Source: Seriola aureovittata (taxonomy: Eukaryota > Chordata > Actinopteri > Carangiformes > Carangidae). From it: 64,000 nucleotides of DNA. How positions within the stretch are numbered: the stretch's first letter is position 1; every line of letters begins with the position of its first letter. The stretch covers positions 62,001 through 126,000 of the forward strand of contig NC_079375.1 in assembly GCF_021018895.1 (NCBI RefSeq), in the 5' to 3' direction. Positions 1 to 12,244 of this stretch are shown piece by piece. A model generated the notes under the pieces. That model ran no database searches. It was not told where the DNA came from and saw nothing but the letters and a program-made list of their open reading frames with translations. Both the position numbers and the translations under genes were made by a program.

Positions 1-813
1 TAGTGAGATATCAAATTATTTTCTAAACTACCTGCTTAACTGGATAGTTCAACATCCTGAAAAACATGTGTTTTCTCTTTCTTTGAGATATGTCTCAGTA
101 GCCAGTCATAGTGACTGTGTACTATGAATGTATTAGGAGAACTCGATGCCACATTCCAAGATGGCATCCCATTCATTTTATAAAACTTGCTGCCAGGGCG
201 CATGTGCAAAAAAGGTTTCCCTGGCTTCCACGGTTTTTGCCCGATAAAACCTAAGCATTAGAGTTCTTCTCCAATTGAACCAGTTGAGAGCATTACAACG
301 AATGTTACAAAGAAAAGGTCAGAATGAGTGTAAGATATAGTGAACCAAAGTTACAGAGGCTCGTACATATTTATTGCAGGTTCTCTTGTCAAAAGCTGTT
401 GCAGTGTTGTGGGGATCTTAGACAGACAGAGCTTTCAAACAGTGTCATTTGTCAAGGTTATGTGAAGACTGAGAGCACCCCACAGGTTGGTCTTGTTACC
501 AGTCTATAGATGTTAGGCTATCAGTCACGTGACCTTGTTCTTAGTATTCTCCTCCAGCAGTATCCTCTTGACCTGACACACCAATGCTGACTGCCAGCTC
601 CACAACCCTAATTTGCATTTTGAGGTCTGATGACAATGGGGGCAGATTTGAATTAACTTCACTTGAAACTCACTAACCCTTACATGGCACCAACACACTT
701 AACCCTTACAAAATGCCAGTATTTTTTACATTACATCCTTACACACAATGAGTTACTTTAGTTCCAAGTTTTTAAAGCCCGGAGCAAATTGTGTGTGTGT
801 GTGTGTGTTTTTT
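1..813. other. 3' flank of popdc3, no other gene seen
   Basis: This stretch lies downstream of the minus-strand popdc3 stop codon and should contain its 3' UTR. A possible polyadenylation signal (TTTATT on the plus strand, AATAAA on minus) is at about 370-375, and a short GT run is at about 790-808. I see no protein homology or element ends here. Confidence 0.4.
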
Positions 814-1092
814 TCACAAAGTCCTTCCACCCAGTCCCGGCACTTGCAGCAGGACCTCTGCCATTTCTAATTCTGTCCCTGGCATGTGACAATTACTTGG
901 TAGGCGGAGATCATAGCGCTGCCCGGACCTATTGAAAACCTTGTCATTCAGGGAGTATAGCTTCTCTGCAATGTCATTGCGCACAACCAGAGCAAAAATC
1001 TTTGCTATGTAGCGATGCTTAGCAAAAAGCAGATACAGTTTCTTCCTCCTCCACGCCACATATCGGCAGGGGTTATCAGCACGCAGGGTCAC
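814..1092 (-). CDS. popdc3: popdc3 coding exon 3 (terminal)
   Basis: The acceptor is TTCTCCACAG just before position 1092 on the minus strand and the stop TGA is at 814-816. It encodes 92 residues, starting VTLRADNPC and including the C-terminal Popeye segment IAEKLYSLNDKVF. Confidence 0.92.
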   Translation of the reverse strand: MTLRADNPCRYVAWRRKKLYLLFAKHRYIAKIFALVVRNDIAEKLYSLNDKVFNRSGQRYDLRLPSNCHMPGTELEMAEVLLQVPGLGGRTL

Positions 1093-4000
1093 CTGTGGAG
1101 AATAAAACATTTAACAGAAAGATGAGGCTGAAAGGATGCAAGCTGGTTTCATATGTGTAAGGTAAATGATAATTCCAGCTTATTACAATTTATGTCTTAT
1201 AGTTTATCCCATAATTTCTATCAATTATGATAACAAATGTAAGTTCTGAGATCTGAGAAAACTTATAACCACTCAAGTTTAATTGACATTTTAATCATAC
1301 AAGTCTAACAATTTATCAAACTAACCAATAATACTAATACTCATTATTCATCAACTTGATTTGATTAACCAGTTTACAAATTTACAAGTTAAATTACTTT
1401 AACAACTTTGTTCATAAATGTTATAAGCATGGACTTTTGAGATGGGACCCATTGCTGATGGGGATTTGTCATCTCTCAGCTCCAAGTCCCTGGTTCCTAC
1501 TGTAGAAGTAAATCTTTAAAAGCAGGTCATAAATAGATAGTAATTTTGAAAATGGGGTCAATAATTCTCTAAAGTAGCTGGTGCTCTAGTGAGTATTTGG
1601 GGCAGCAGTATGGTATATGTGGGATTTAGCCAAAATAAACTGCTAAAGTGACTAAAGTGTGTGTTCTTAGTAATGAGGGAACATGTCACCCAGTGCAACA
1701 GTGTGTAATTTAGACAAAACCACATCTTTTTCACAACTAACATTTTCATTTGTCATAATGGGTAGAGCACAGATAAACCTAATCAGGGCTTATCAGTGCA
1801 ACTGTTTACACACTTCTATTTTTAGCTGTGAGTTAAACAGTAAATTATATTCAGGAGCAGAAATGTGAATAAAACCTATTACAAAATTCCACTGACCATT
1901 GAAAAAAAAAAAAAAATCACATGATCCACTCTATGTGACTTGTCCAAATAGCCCTTTAGACACCACTTTTCTGTCTAAACTGACTTTTTTTGTGTGTTTA
2001 TAACTAAGACCTACTTCATTATCAATTAATGCCGAAGCACAATGATTTACTCAGCCCCTCCTTGCCCTGTTCTTTTTCTGTGGGAAGCCCTGTTCATTTC
2101 ATACCATTTATACTGTTTAAAGCATTTTAAAGTATAAATAATTGCACATTATTTGATTGATTTTCATTGCGGCCCTAATGGTCTTTATGCACTCCTACAT
2201 TTTTCAACTTAGCTTGGGACAAAAGGTCAAAGTGCCCCAGTGAGACATTTCCGTTACCCCACATTCAAAAATACTAGGACCCTGGAAATGCAGTTGGAGT
2301 TTGTTATTAATTACACCTATGCTTTTCATGCTAGGAAAATATCTACAAAGGCCTGTGGCACAAAGAAATAAGATAAATAAGACATGTTTGTTGGGGCAAT
2401 TAAAATTTGTGGACCTAAAATTGGGATTAAACTCAGAAAACCTTGAATGATGTTGACACAGGGTTTAGTGAATTGCCATTCCTGAGTTATTAATGCCTGA
2501 ATGTTCTTTGCTCATGCAAAAGTTAAAATTAACCTGGAAGACACCCTCCTCTGATGGTCTGAGAGAGTCCCACTCAGGTGAATCCAGAAACTGGAAAGGG
2601 TAGATATAATGCAGAAACTCTCCATTAACTGTCACACGGATTCTGTTGGAGGATGAATGGAAAGTTGATATTAATTTTACAGTGGGAAACACTAGCATGA
2701 ACGGAATATCAACACTAAATCACACAGGACACAAAAACTGTTGCTAAAATGATAATCAGTGATACTGTATCACAACAGATGTCCTGGCAGAACAGCTGGG
2801 GAAAAACACCTGTAGTGATTTATGTATATTGGCTGAACAGGCTAGAAAGTTTCAACCCTTATAGCATATATTGTATGCAATTTAGTGCGACTGATTGTTG
2901 AGTTAGGTAACCCTTTCATCTTGGACATCTAGAGGCAACACCTCCATCATCAACAGCACAGTTCTCCAATAGGTTTTGCCACTTTTGAATAACAGATGTT
3001 TTCATTGTCTATTGCAATGTGTAGTTGATACCCTCTGTTCTGTCTAGGTTAGTGAAATATTACCATCGCTCAAAAGGAGGCCAGCTTCGGCTGAATGTTT
3101 GTTTTAACCAACCAAACAAACAAATTATTGGCTTCTCACTAATCAAATCACTATCATCATCAAAAAGAACAACAACAATTTGCACTGATCTCCCTGCTAG
3201 CCAACTACACATAGCCCTGACAGGCGGTGATGGGAACTACCCTAGAAATTAATGGCTAATGGGAAGCACAAAGCTAAACTGGCCTTTTCTTTTGTTTGAC
3301 CAGTAAAGCAGCTCCTTGAACAACCCGTAGAGCACAAGTGGATTTGTTGATTTGGCAAATCTCTCACAGTCCATTGAAAAGCATTTTAAGTCCCATGGTC
3401 ATATTACATCTGAACTCAAACTAACTTTCTGGACAAATGAGGACAATAAGGCACTGGACCAAGTGTCTGTTCTGTAACTCGGACACCAGTGGGAGACATT
3501 CCAGGACGACACAAGTCAGCTATCAGCTCTGGCAACAAGAGCAACTTTGTGGAACTAGTGTAAGCTTTTGCTGAGTTTGATACAATGCTAGCACAACACT
3601 TATTATTGGCTACTGCATTTACCAGTATGTCAAAGACAATTCAGAATGACATAGAAAGCACTGCTCATTTTATTCTAAAAAATAGCCAAAGACAAACACA
3701 GTGCCATTCATAGCAGCTGAAGTGGATGTAATGAAAGTGCCAACTGACTGTTATAGTCCGTTATGTTAACAAAAGGGTAGTGAGTGTTTTATTGGTTTCT
3801 TTGACATTAGCGTCTACAGAGATGCTGAAGCCATACGTACTGTGGCGATGAGGGCAATTACAAACTACAGTCCTGAAACAAAGCTCATTTGTCAAACATA
3901 TGATAAGCTGCATGAGAGGGCAAAGAGGCAAGGTACAGGCACTTGTCAAGGCACAATGCCCACATGCAAGATTAATTTAGTTTTGGCTCAGGGAACAAGC

Positions 4001-5904
4001 AACATTCAGAAATAGAAAAGCTATTTTTGCATCTCTCATCTGGTTCCACAGCTTCATCAACCGTTCAAGTAAAAGCACAGCACTACTAAAAAGTGGCTTG
4101 TTGGTACTAGTCTGTGTACTATTGCCACCTACTGGGCTTTAAGCAGTTTAAGCATTACAGCAACACACCACAGGATTATTATTGAGTGAATGAAAACCAA
4201 CTATGTGTCCATTTTTTAGCTCAAGGGAAGAAATTCCAAAACAAGACAAATATCACCTTGACATTTTCAAAGGCATTCAGTGATTGTCCAGATGATCGGC
4301 GATCACCGATATCATCAGCACATCCGTAGTTTGCATTATTTCTTGCTGATTGCAGTTATTGTTGCAGATGTCCCCACATAAGGGTATGCACATAACCCAG
4401 TGCTTATGGCTGTGAGAAGTTTCCACGTTTTCTTACAGTATTGGTAGAAAATAAATTGCATTGTGTTTTTGTGGTCCACAGAAGCCTTGCAAATGTTATT
4501 GTTTGGGATGGGGGAAAATTTTTAAAACCAAATATTTTGTTCATGTTATTTTCCTAATTAATGTACACATGTTTTAGCTCAGTGTATCTAATGTGTGTCA
4601 CTGCCATTTGCAAGTCACATTTATCTCCTCTGCTTTCTGTTCAAAGTGTGTGTCACACATGGAGCGGAGCAGAGGAGAGAATTTGACAACTTGTTACGTT
4701 AAGTGCTATAAAAGCTTTTCAGCAAGTGTTACAAATCCCACTAAAACCAAAGATGGGACAGACATTGACTCCAAACAAGGGTTAATTTGAAAAACATCAT
4801 GGTACATATTTACTCTGTCTTTTAGCTATGTTTCACTTTGGGAACATGGATAATGTCACTGAAGCCTTGACTGTATTTCACAGCTCGTCAGGTGTGCCAA
4901 ACATGGAATTTGGTCTAAATTTAGAGAAGGGAAGAATTAAATGATATAGTAAGCCATATTTTCACTACTGTCAATTCTAGGGCTAAATGTAGGCTATGTT
5001 AGGGACACTTCAGGTATAGCAGACGTACATTAAAATGGGGTATAATTATGCGGCTCAGTTTCACAACCACTTTTGCTTCCTACCCAATTAATAACTGTGT
5101 TTGAATGTATTATAAGCCCATGTAGCTTTGCTAAAGCCATGTCAACCAAATCTGCATGTAGCGCATGTGAGTTCAGTTGTGAGTTGTGGATTTTGGCAAG
5201 ACCCATGCACATTTATTTGAATGCATTTCTTTTGTTACATGCTGTATTTTACAAATTAGACTCTTTGGTATATTAAGAGTCTGAACTGTACTTGCAAATG
5301 TCAGCGAATTATTGACATAATCTGTCATCCTTTAGCAAAACAAGTTTCAGATATAAATACAATTTGGAGTCAGACATTATTATGGGTGATTGCGTCACCT
5401 GCCAGACAGGAGCACTGACAGCTTGTCAATAGCGGTTTTTCCCTCTATGGCGAAGCAGTGGTTCTGCTCTATGGTGTGGATGTCTCCGTCACAGCAGGCC
5501 ACTATCTTCCCAAAATGTGTGAGAGACACGCCTAGTTTTTTAAACATAAAATGGTAAAGCTCCTGGAATTCCTGCTCGAAGGAAACGCTCCTCAGCCGGT
5601 AGGCAACATGCAGCACTTGTCCCAAACACACGCCGAAGAGTGCGAAACTCCATAGAAAAGAGTCCGTTGTGCAGGAGTCCGACCATGCCCAGAGAGTTGA
5701 GCAAAAGAAGCCCAGAGTTAGGAAGGTGAATAGGTAGAGGAGTCCATAAAAACCGCTGCCACCCATGAAGCCGAGGAATAGGAGAATACTGGCGAGGTGG
5801 AACACGGAGCCCTCCGAGCCGTCTCTCCATTCCTCACATAACGGGTACAGCGAAGCCACTTGCTCCACCGTAAAGTTCATGGCTTCGAAGTCCGGAGGTT
5901 CCAT
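814..5904 (-). CDS. popdc3: Popeye domain-containing protein 3, three coding exons
   Basis: Coding exons are complement(5399..5904), complement(2534..2642) and complement(814..1092), giving 297 aa, close to the roughly 290 aa of vertebrate POPDC3. All introns have GT/AG borders and the phases join cleanly (the Arg codon at 169 is split AG|A; the exon 2/3 junction is phase 0). Residues 1-30 form a short extracellular N-terminus with an N-glycosylation sequon NFT at 10-12. Three hydrophobic segments lie near 34-48, 52-73 and 83-103, followed by the cytoplasmic Popeye domain. The cAMP-pocket signatures DSPEW (189-193) and FQVT (204-207) are both present. The family is known for cAMP-binding membrane proteins of striated muscle that modulate partners such as TREK-1. 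The wording LHYI..FQFLDSPEWDSLRP and CRY.AWRRKKLYLLFA fits POPDC3 better than BVES or POPDC2. No lesion is visible. Confidence 0.93.
1093..2533. other. popdc3 intron 2
   Basis: AT-rich intron of 1441 bp with normal borders. I see no coding remnant or element ends; there is a short A-run near 1902-1915. Confidence 0.6.
2534..2642 (-). CDS. popdc3: popdc3 coding exon 2
   Basis: 109 nt between the acceptor TCCAACAG and a donor beginning GTTAAT. It starts in phase 2 (completing Arg 169) and ends in phase 0 after GVFQ. It carries the DSPEW part of the cAMP-binding pocket. The FQVT signature is split across this junction (FQ|VT). Confidence 0.92.
2643..5398. other. popdc3 intron 1
   Basis: 2756-bp intron. 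Its middle carries the hAT-like relic listed separately. The remainder (2643-3289 and 4200-5398) shows nothing I can identify. Confidence 0.6.
3290..4110 (+). mobile_element. decayed hAT-type transposase relic inside popdc3 intron 1
   Basis: Translation pieces in shifting frames read like a hAT-superfamily transposase (the type related to ZMYM1 and zinc finger MYM proteins). Pieces include IGFFDISVYRDAEAIRT, KLICQTYDK and INLVLAQGTS near 3760-4010, matching the family pattern of GFFDI, a divergent AQTYDGA box and HKLNLVL. Many stops and frameshifts are present and no terminal inverted repeats were found. It is old and non-functional, on the same strand orientation as the window and antisense to popdc3. 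Confidence 0.5.
5399..5904 (-). CDS. popdc3: popdc3 coding exon 1 (start codon)
   Basis: The ATG is at 5902-5904 and the donor GT at 5397-5398 follows LLSGR. It encodes the glycosylated N-terminus, the three transmembrane segments and the start of the Popeye domain (EGKTAIDKLSVLLSGR). No in-frame ATG with similarity lies further upstream, and the first residues align with the usual family start. Confidence 0.92.
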
Positions 5905-7271
5905 GTGTACAAAAGTGAATTAACTACCAGCAGAGTTAACTCAAAGCAACCAAGGGTCTCTCGGAGCGCTCAGAAAACACCGCAGACAGGAACATACACA
6001 GACATATCATTCGGCCGTAGGCATCCGACTGTGTGAAGAGGACCGAGTCAGCCAAAATACGACCGGAAATTGTGTCGTAGAAAAAGAAAAAAAAAATGAA
6101 TTCGTCGGAATTACTGAACAAAGCGCTCATACTCAGGCTGAGCAACACAGCGCAGCCTGCTTTATTACGGCCAAACATATGCTAAAAGGACAATCGAGCA
6201 CCAGACAAGATTTATTAATGGAATTAAGAAATAAATTAATGAATCAAATTTAACGTTCAAACAAATATGCCCAAATAGGCGTACATTTATTTTCATAAAC
6301 ATCTAATCATTAAAGGACTCAGATCAGGATTAGGAGCAGAAAACATGATCAGGACCACTTATGAGCTTGATGATCTTCCATGTAACAGGCGCTCAGAGGC
6401 GACTGGTTTTGAAGCTCCTGCCTTTATTGGGTCTCGAGGGCTGTGCCCAATAGGACCAGTCAGAAATCCACAGAGCAGCTTTTAAATTGTAATGTATTAT
6501 ATTTTTAATGTCAGACCAGAAAAAGGTTTATGGGATCTACAAATGCTAATCAAAATAGCAAAGCTTTTATTTTGACAAAACAACACTTCTGCCATGTCTG
6601 TCTCTGTGTGACTTGACACTGGCAATGTGTCTTTTTTATAACAATCTGAAAAGATGGAAGTGGTGGTCTTTCCCAGTGGCCCCTGATTCTAAATATGAAA
6701 TGGTGAACGTGATAGTGGGGCAGAAATAAAATAAATAAAATAGATTAATACTAATGTAAGGATAAGAGGTAGTCAGAGTGTAAGTGAACTGATTTCCTCA
6801 AATTTCCTCTTTAATGAGAGCTATGGAAGGTTACGAGGGTGAGTGATCTTTGTGGACCAGAATAGCAGCAGTACTCCCTTTGTGTACCTGGTCAAGGTGA
6901 CTGTGACTGTTTGCTGGATGGGAGAAGGTGTGTGGGTGGCATATGAGGTAGCAGAGAAGGACAGAGAGCCCCTGGGTGTATTTCACATAAGGTCAGACAC
7001 GAGGGGCTGGTGCAGAAACAGTCTTACCAGGTCTGACCCAGTTTTTTCAGACATGTGATGTGGGATGACTAGAACATATGGGTGTGTGTGTGTGTTGTTC
7101 CATATGTTTGATGGCATTCTTAAGTCTTATAAGGGAATTTATCTCTATGCAGTACACATCAGCAGATACCTAACACCATTTATTTTTAGAGCATTTCCAC
7201 CCTGGACAGTCTCTGTGTCTGTATAATTATGTGCACAGGAAAATGTGTGTGCATACCTAATTTTAAGTCTG
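5905..7271. other. popdc3 5' flank
   Basis: Upstream side of the minus-strand popdc3 gene. The start of transcription must lie here, but I cannot place a TATA box or initiator with confidence. A GT run is at about 7081-7096. No coding region or element was recognised. Confidence 0.35.
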
Positions 7272-7534
7272 TGTCAGGAGTTAAAGAAAAAAATGAACCC
7301 AGATGCAGCCAACACAAGGGAGATGTGAAAAATGTTTAATAAACAGAAGAACTTACAGAACAGGAAGCAGAAACACAGGGAACTTCAACAGAAGCACAGG
7401 GGACTTGAACAGATGAACTGACAGACAAAGAGGAGCACAGAGACTAAACAGACACAAGGGACGCAAGGATGATTGAACACAGGTGAAACACATTAGGGTG
7501 GGCCAGACAATGTCCGACATGGCAACCGATGACA
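7272..7534 (-). mobile_element. short solo LTR-like insertion (LTR family A), TSD GTCTG
   Basis: The insert begins TGTCAGG and ends GATGACA. It is flanked by an identical 5-bp direct repeat GTCTG (7267-7271 and 7535-7539), which marks LTR-type integration. Its body matches the LTR of the element at 45260-48243: same GATGCAGCCAACACAAGGGA stretch, same TTTAATAAACAGAAG, same ACAGGTGAAACACATTAGG. At 263 bp it is an internally shortened version of the 473-bp LTR. Orientation is inferred from the TGCATTTGGGT-like 3' end read on the minus strand. Confidence 0.65.
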
Positions 7535-8462
7535 GTCTGTGTAAGCAGCCTGAGATCAGATATCAATAAATGACAAAGAGCCAATCTTTACTAATGTTGG
7601 TCTGTAGGCAGGGAACAAGGCTGTGTGATAATGTGATAACTGTTATTAGCAGATGTGTCAATCACACACCACTTTCCCTAAAACACACTTATGAGAAACA
7701 AATAATGATTAATCTGCTTCAGAAGATAAACTTCCTATCTGCTAGTGCTGTTTTGGAATTTGGCATCCCGGGATAGAGCTCAGGGTAGGGTAGCAGTTAC
7801 AGGAATCCTTTCTGGTGCCAGAAGGTCTCAGGTTCAGTGAGTGCTGAACTGTCCTGAACTACAAACTAAAGTTTATTTATATAAACTTTATTATTTAGGT
7901 TCAGCCTCAGCGCTCCAATCACCCAATTTTCTAGCAGGAGCAGTTGGCTTTTTTCTGTGAAAAATCTCTGATAAACTTACTCCCAACTGCTCAACAGCAA
8001 ACTGACAAGGACTAAGGAAAAGATTAAGTACTGAACAACTGAAAATCAAATACTGTATTCCCAGATGGCACTGTATTTTTACAAAAGTATGACTGTGTTT
8101 TTATTGCTGATGTCAATTCTGTCAATGAGCATGCTTGTAACAACCACGGTTGCTGGTGAACATGCATGCGCAACCACATTAAATTGAAAAACAGTTAGCG
8201 GTAGACAAATATAGACCGAATTAGGACATATAAATTAAATAATTTTTTTGTTTGTTTGTTTTTTGGATTTGAAATACAACTCTGAGTCTTGCCTAGAGTA
8301 CTGCAAAGTCCTGGTGACCCACAAAAACAGTAATTTGTGGCTGGTATTTTGTTTTAATTTAATTTCCAGGTTCGGTTCTAAAAAAAGAACATGCTGGTCG
8401 GATCATAGGTTTGGATGATAAGTGCATTAAAAAGAAATAAAAAAAAACAACAACTTGATGTA
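7535..8462. other. intergenic stretch, nothing firm
   Basis: No coding similarity. A stretch near 7772-7850 loosely resembles a tRNA-derived SINE head (GGTTC box) but lacks a convincing A box. Confidence 0.3.
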
Positions 8463-9929
8463 GACTGTAAAAATGTTTTTGCCGTTAAAAACAGTAAACA
8501 ACTGGAAGCAGGGTTGCCATTATTTTACTGTAAAATTAACGGTACCATGCTGTTGCTGGTATTTACAGTTTGCTACCGTTTTTGTAAATACAGCAAAAAG
8601 CTTACTTTTACAGTAAAATACTGATGAAGAATTGGCAGTTTATTTATTTACACTTTTTTCACAGGAGCTATATTTGCAGATTTTCACTGTTAACGGTAGT
8701 ACATATATAAAACATGCTGCAGTATAAGCTATTGATAAATTACCTGTTAATAAAAAGAACTACATTTATTTCCCAAAACTTTATGAGTTGATAAATTTTT
8801 CCTTTGCAGTCTTGCTATAAAACTATATTTTAATACATTGAATAAACACAGTCTTTGAAATTGCAACTTAAAATTTTAAGACAAAGAGTGTGGCTAAGAC
8901 ACTGACAGTGTGTGTGTGAGTGAGAGTGTGAACTGACTTATGTAGAGTCTCACTCAAAGTCCTTAATTTCTTTAGTAGACTGGAGACACAAGGGTTGACT
9001 GATGCCATCTTTTTCTGGGTGACCTTCCCCAGACTTTGACCCATCCAGCCTTAATGCCTCTGTCAAGATTTATCCCCATGAATGTCCTGAAAAACAAGAG
9101 TGTGTATTCAGGTGGGGAAATAGTACAGTGTACTTTCATGGTGCAGATTAAGTAATAGGTTGTTTCACCTTGATTAGTGTCAGAATAGCTTCCTTAACAT
9201 GCTCCGGGAAATCAGATGTTTTAGGCAGCTTGTATGTAATATGTGAGACAAAACTCAACAAACACAAGGATAACATGATCAAAGCTGCTGTGAGCACACA
9301 GTACCAGCTGAAGGATGTAAGCATCTCACCTTTGAACGAATTCCAGTGTGCATGCAACGTCATCTTGGGACTCAAGATTGAAGCTGTAGTGAGTAGAAAA
9401 GACTGCAGCGATTCAGTCGGTCAGTTCAGTCCCGACAGTAAAGTAACGTTATCTAAATAAAATCAGCAGCGTCCTTTGGAGATGAGCACTTAGCAGATGC
9501 TAACACAAAGTAAAGTGAAGATGAAACTCACCCTGTAGTTTGGAGGATCAGGATCAGAGTCCAGCTCCTCTCTCTGTCACAAGGTGAAACTGCCAGGGAA
9601 AAGGGTGATAGACAGTTAACATTACAGTGTTACCGACGTTTTCAGATCACAACAGAAGGATTTTTTACCACTTAGCAACTGTACAGCTATACATCGAAGT
9701 AGCTAACGTTAGCTGAAAGTACTCACTGTTTGCTTGTGTGTGTGTGTGTCAGCTCAGACTCTGATCTCAAATGACTTAAACTTAATTTGAGTCCAATGCT
9801 CATTAAATTCACTCTGAATACACTTAATTTTAGCAAAATAATCTTAAACATAAAGATAAGCTTAAAGTAGCTTAAAGACTGACATTACAAGTAAAATAAC
9901 TCAAATTGTTTGATGGTATTCTACTAGAT

Positions 9930-12030
9930 CAGGCATCACCAAATGGCGGACCGCGGTCCGGGCATGGACCCAGTGATGGTTCTGCCCGGACCCGTGAAAA
10001 TTATAATTATAATATTAGGCCTAATAAAAAGATAAATCATTCGTGCATGCGCAGCTAATTTAGTTAATACGACAGCGTCAAGGTCACAACGTCATCAATA
10101 GCCAAGCCAATCAAATCGATTGTTTACCTTTTCAGCACCAGAGAATAGAGAGAGACAGTGTCCCTAACCCTAACCCCGTGTGAAAAAATCAAGCAAATCG
10201 CATTGTCAGCTTCAACAACAACCAGAAAATCTGAACTATTAGCAGAGGATGTACTGGCACAGCTTGATGCAGCTGTTCAAAACGCATTATGCATATCCTT
10301 AGCTATTGATGAGTCCACAGATGTAACAGATAATGCCCAGCTTTTGGTGTATGTGAAATTTCTTCACAAAGAGAAGAAAGAGATGTGTGAGGACCTGTTG
10401 GGTTTAATACCACTTGAGACACACACAAGAGGAGAGGATATATATGACGGGATAAAGGAGATGCTCACAAAAAGAAAGATTAATTTGAAGCAAGTAGTCT
10501 CAGTCACCACAGATGGTGCACCTGCCATGGTTGGTAGAGAGAAGGGGGCTGTGGCACGGATGAAACAAGACAACCCTGATCTCATAGCCTACCACTGTAT
10601 CATCCATCAGACTGTTCTCTGTGCCATTCTGTTTGAAGAGTTTGCTGAAGTAATGAATACCATGATGAGACTCATCAACTTCCTCAGGGCATCCTCATCC
10701 CATCAGCATCGACTGCTGAGAGAATTTCTGAAAGAAATGGAGGCAGATGCAAATAACCTACTACTCCACAACAACGTGAGACGGCTAAGCAAAGGGAATG
10801 CACTGGGACGCTTCTGGTCCATCCGAAAGGAAATAGCTGCTTTCTTACAGCAGCTCAAGAGACAAAAAGCAACACAGTTTGCAAACTTTTTGCAAGATAA
10901 CAACAAGATGGATATGGTGGCTTTTTTGGTGGACATCACAGGACACCTTAATAAACTCAATTTAAAGCTGCAGGGTCAGAAAAATTCTGTCTGTGATTTG
11001 ATGAAAACTATCCGCTCCTTCCAGATGAAGCTGGACATTTTCAAAGAAGATCTACAAGGAGAGTGTGAGCACTTCCCACAAATGCGGGAACAAATTCAGG
11101 GTAAGAGAGACATTTCCCCTTATGGCAGCTTCATAGACAAGCTGATTGGAAACTTCTGTCATCGATTTGACAGCTTTAGCCTTGGACACCAGCTCCTCTT
11201 GCTAATCGAGAATCCATTCCTTATCAGAAAAATCAGAGGATTTTCAAAGGAGGTGACACAGACCTTCAAGTGGGCACATCCTGGATCTTTACAGTTAGAG
11301 CTCACTGATCTGCAAGCAGATGTTGCTCTGAGAGATAATTTTGAAACAACTGACTCTGCTACTTTCTGGTTACAGATTGTGCCTGAAACCATTTTCCCTG
11401 GTCTAACCAAAGTAGCACTACACACCTTAAACATGTTTGGATCAACTTACAGCTGTGAGACAGCTTTCTCTACGATAAACATTATTAAAACAAAGTACCG
11501 TTCCAGGCTTACCAATGAGCATCTCCAAATGAGCATGAGAATGGCATTAACCCCATTTAAGCCAAGATTCAAACTGCTGGCAGGAAAGTTACATGCACAT
11601 TTCTCTCACTAGGACAGGAAGTTGGAAAGGGAGGAAGGAGAGGAGAGAGGAGAAAGGGAGCTGCTCAAAGCTCTGCACTTTTCTTTTATTCGGTAAATTC
11701 TGCCCTGTTCTATTTTACTTGAAATGTAGACATTAAGATTCCTGTGTTATTTTATTTTAAATGTAGTTAATACATGTTTAAAAAAGGGGGTGGGCAGCTC
11801 AAAGGTCTTTTGTTTACATTTTTTCTTAAAGATGCACTTTTATTTTATTCAAAAGATTCTGAATGTTTTTACATTACCCTAAGTTCAGGCTGCTCAAAGC
11901 TGTGTTTGCACTTTTTATCTATTTTATTCAGAAGAAATTCAGTTACTTGAAATGTAGTAAAGACAACTACAGTAATGTTTTCCATTCAAGTGCCATTCAA
12001 GTTCAGACTTATCGAACTGCATTGTCCAAT
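9930..12030 (+). mobile_element. hAT (Charlie-like) transposon, right end unresolved
   Basis: The left end starts CAGGCATCACCAAATGGCGG followed by a CCGCGGTCCG stretch, the typical opening of Charlie-type hAT elements in vertebrates. The transposase coding region follows on the same strand. I could not find the complementary right terminus before the CACTA end resumes near 12050, so the element is probably 3'-truncated. The 8-bp target duplication is therefore unconfirmed. Confidence 0.6.
10158..11612 (+). CDS. hAT transposase, N-terminally truncated
   Basis: 484 open codons related to the hAT transposases behind vertebrate ZBED5/FAM200/GTF2IRD2-type proteins. Family motifs in order: LAIDESTDVTD (around residues 47-57, first catalytic Asp region), VSVTTDGAPAMVG (around 114-126, second), YHCIIHQ (144-150), LHNNVRRLSKGN (203-214), and the C-terminal dimerisation block with FGSTYSCETAFSTIN and KTKYRSRLTNEHL. 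The function is cut-and-paste transposition of DNA with hAT ends. The frame opens with GTG, not ATG, within CCCTAACCCTAACCCC. The BED finger and roughly the first 150 residues of a full transposase are missing, so it is likely inactive despite the open frame. The usual W of NVRWLSKGN is R here. Confidence 0.8.
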   Translation: MSLTLTPCEKIKQIALSASTTTRKSELLAEDVLAQLDAAVQNALCISLAIDESTDVTDNAQLLVYVKFLHKEKKEMCEDLLGLIPLETHTRGEDIYDGIKEMLTKRKINLKQVVSVTTDGAPAMVGREKGAVARMKQDNPDLIAYHCIIHQTVLCAILFEEFAEVMNTMMRLINFLRASSSHQHRLLREFLKEMEADANNLLLHNNVRRLSKGNALGRFWSIRKEIAAFLQQLKRQKATQFANFLQDNNKMDMVAFLVDITGHLNKLNLKLQGQKNSVCDLMKTIRSFQMKLDIFKEDLQGECEHFPQMREQIQGKRDISPYGSFIDKLIGNFCHRFDSFSLGHQLLLLIENPFLIRKIRGFSKEVTQTFKWAHPGSLQLELTDLQADVALRDNFETTDSATFWLQIVPETIFPGLTKVALHTLNMFGSTYSCETAFSTINIIKTKYRSRLTNEHLQMSMRMALTPFKPRFKLLAGKLHAHFSH

Positions 12031-12244
12031 CAAACGTGTCTCACGCTCTGTTTTCCCAAGAAGCATTGCAAAAAATACTGTGAATTACTGTTTTAATACT
12101 GTTTCATGACAGAAATTTACAGTAATATACTGCATTTAAAGATAACAGGATTGTACTGTTGAAATTTACCCGTAAATTTACAGGAATTTGTTACAGTGTA
12201 CTGACTTTAATCAGATGTTGGTCAGACAGTTATTGTCATGTGCA

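Larger units (their letters stand above)
8463..12198. mobile_element. CACTA/EnSpm-like non-autonomous element with nested hAT
   Basis: The right end, read outward-in on the minus strand, begins CACTGTAACAAATTCC, then repeats of the TACTGTAAAT type. The left end begins GACTGTAAAAATG (probably a decayed CACTG) and runs through many ACAGTAAA motifs on both strands to about 8700. Fish CACTA-like elements carry such CACTG ends with many subterminal TTTACAGTA motifs. The interior 8880-9929 has no transposase. A hAT element sits in the right half. A clear 3-bp target duplication is not visible. Confidence 0.5.
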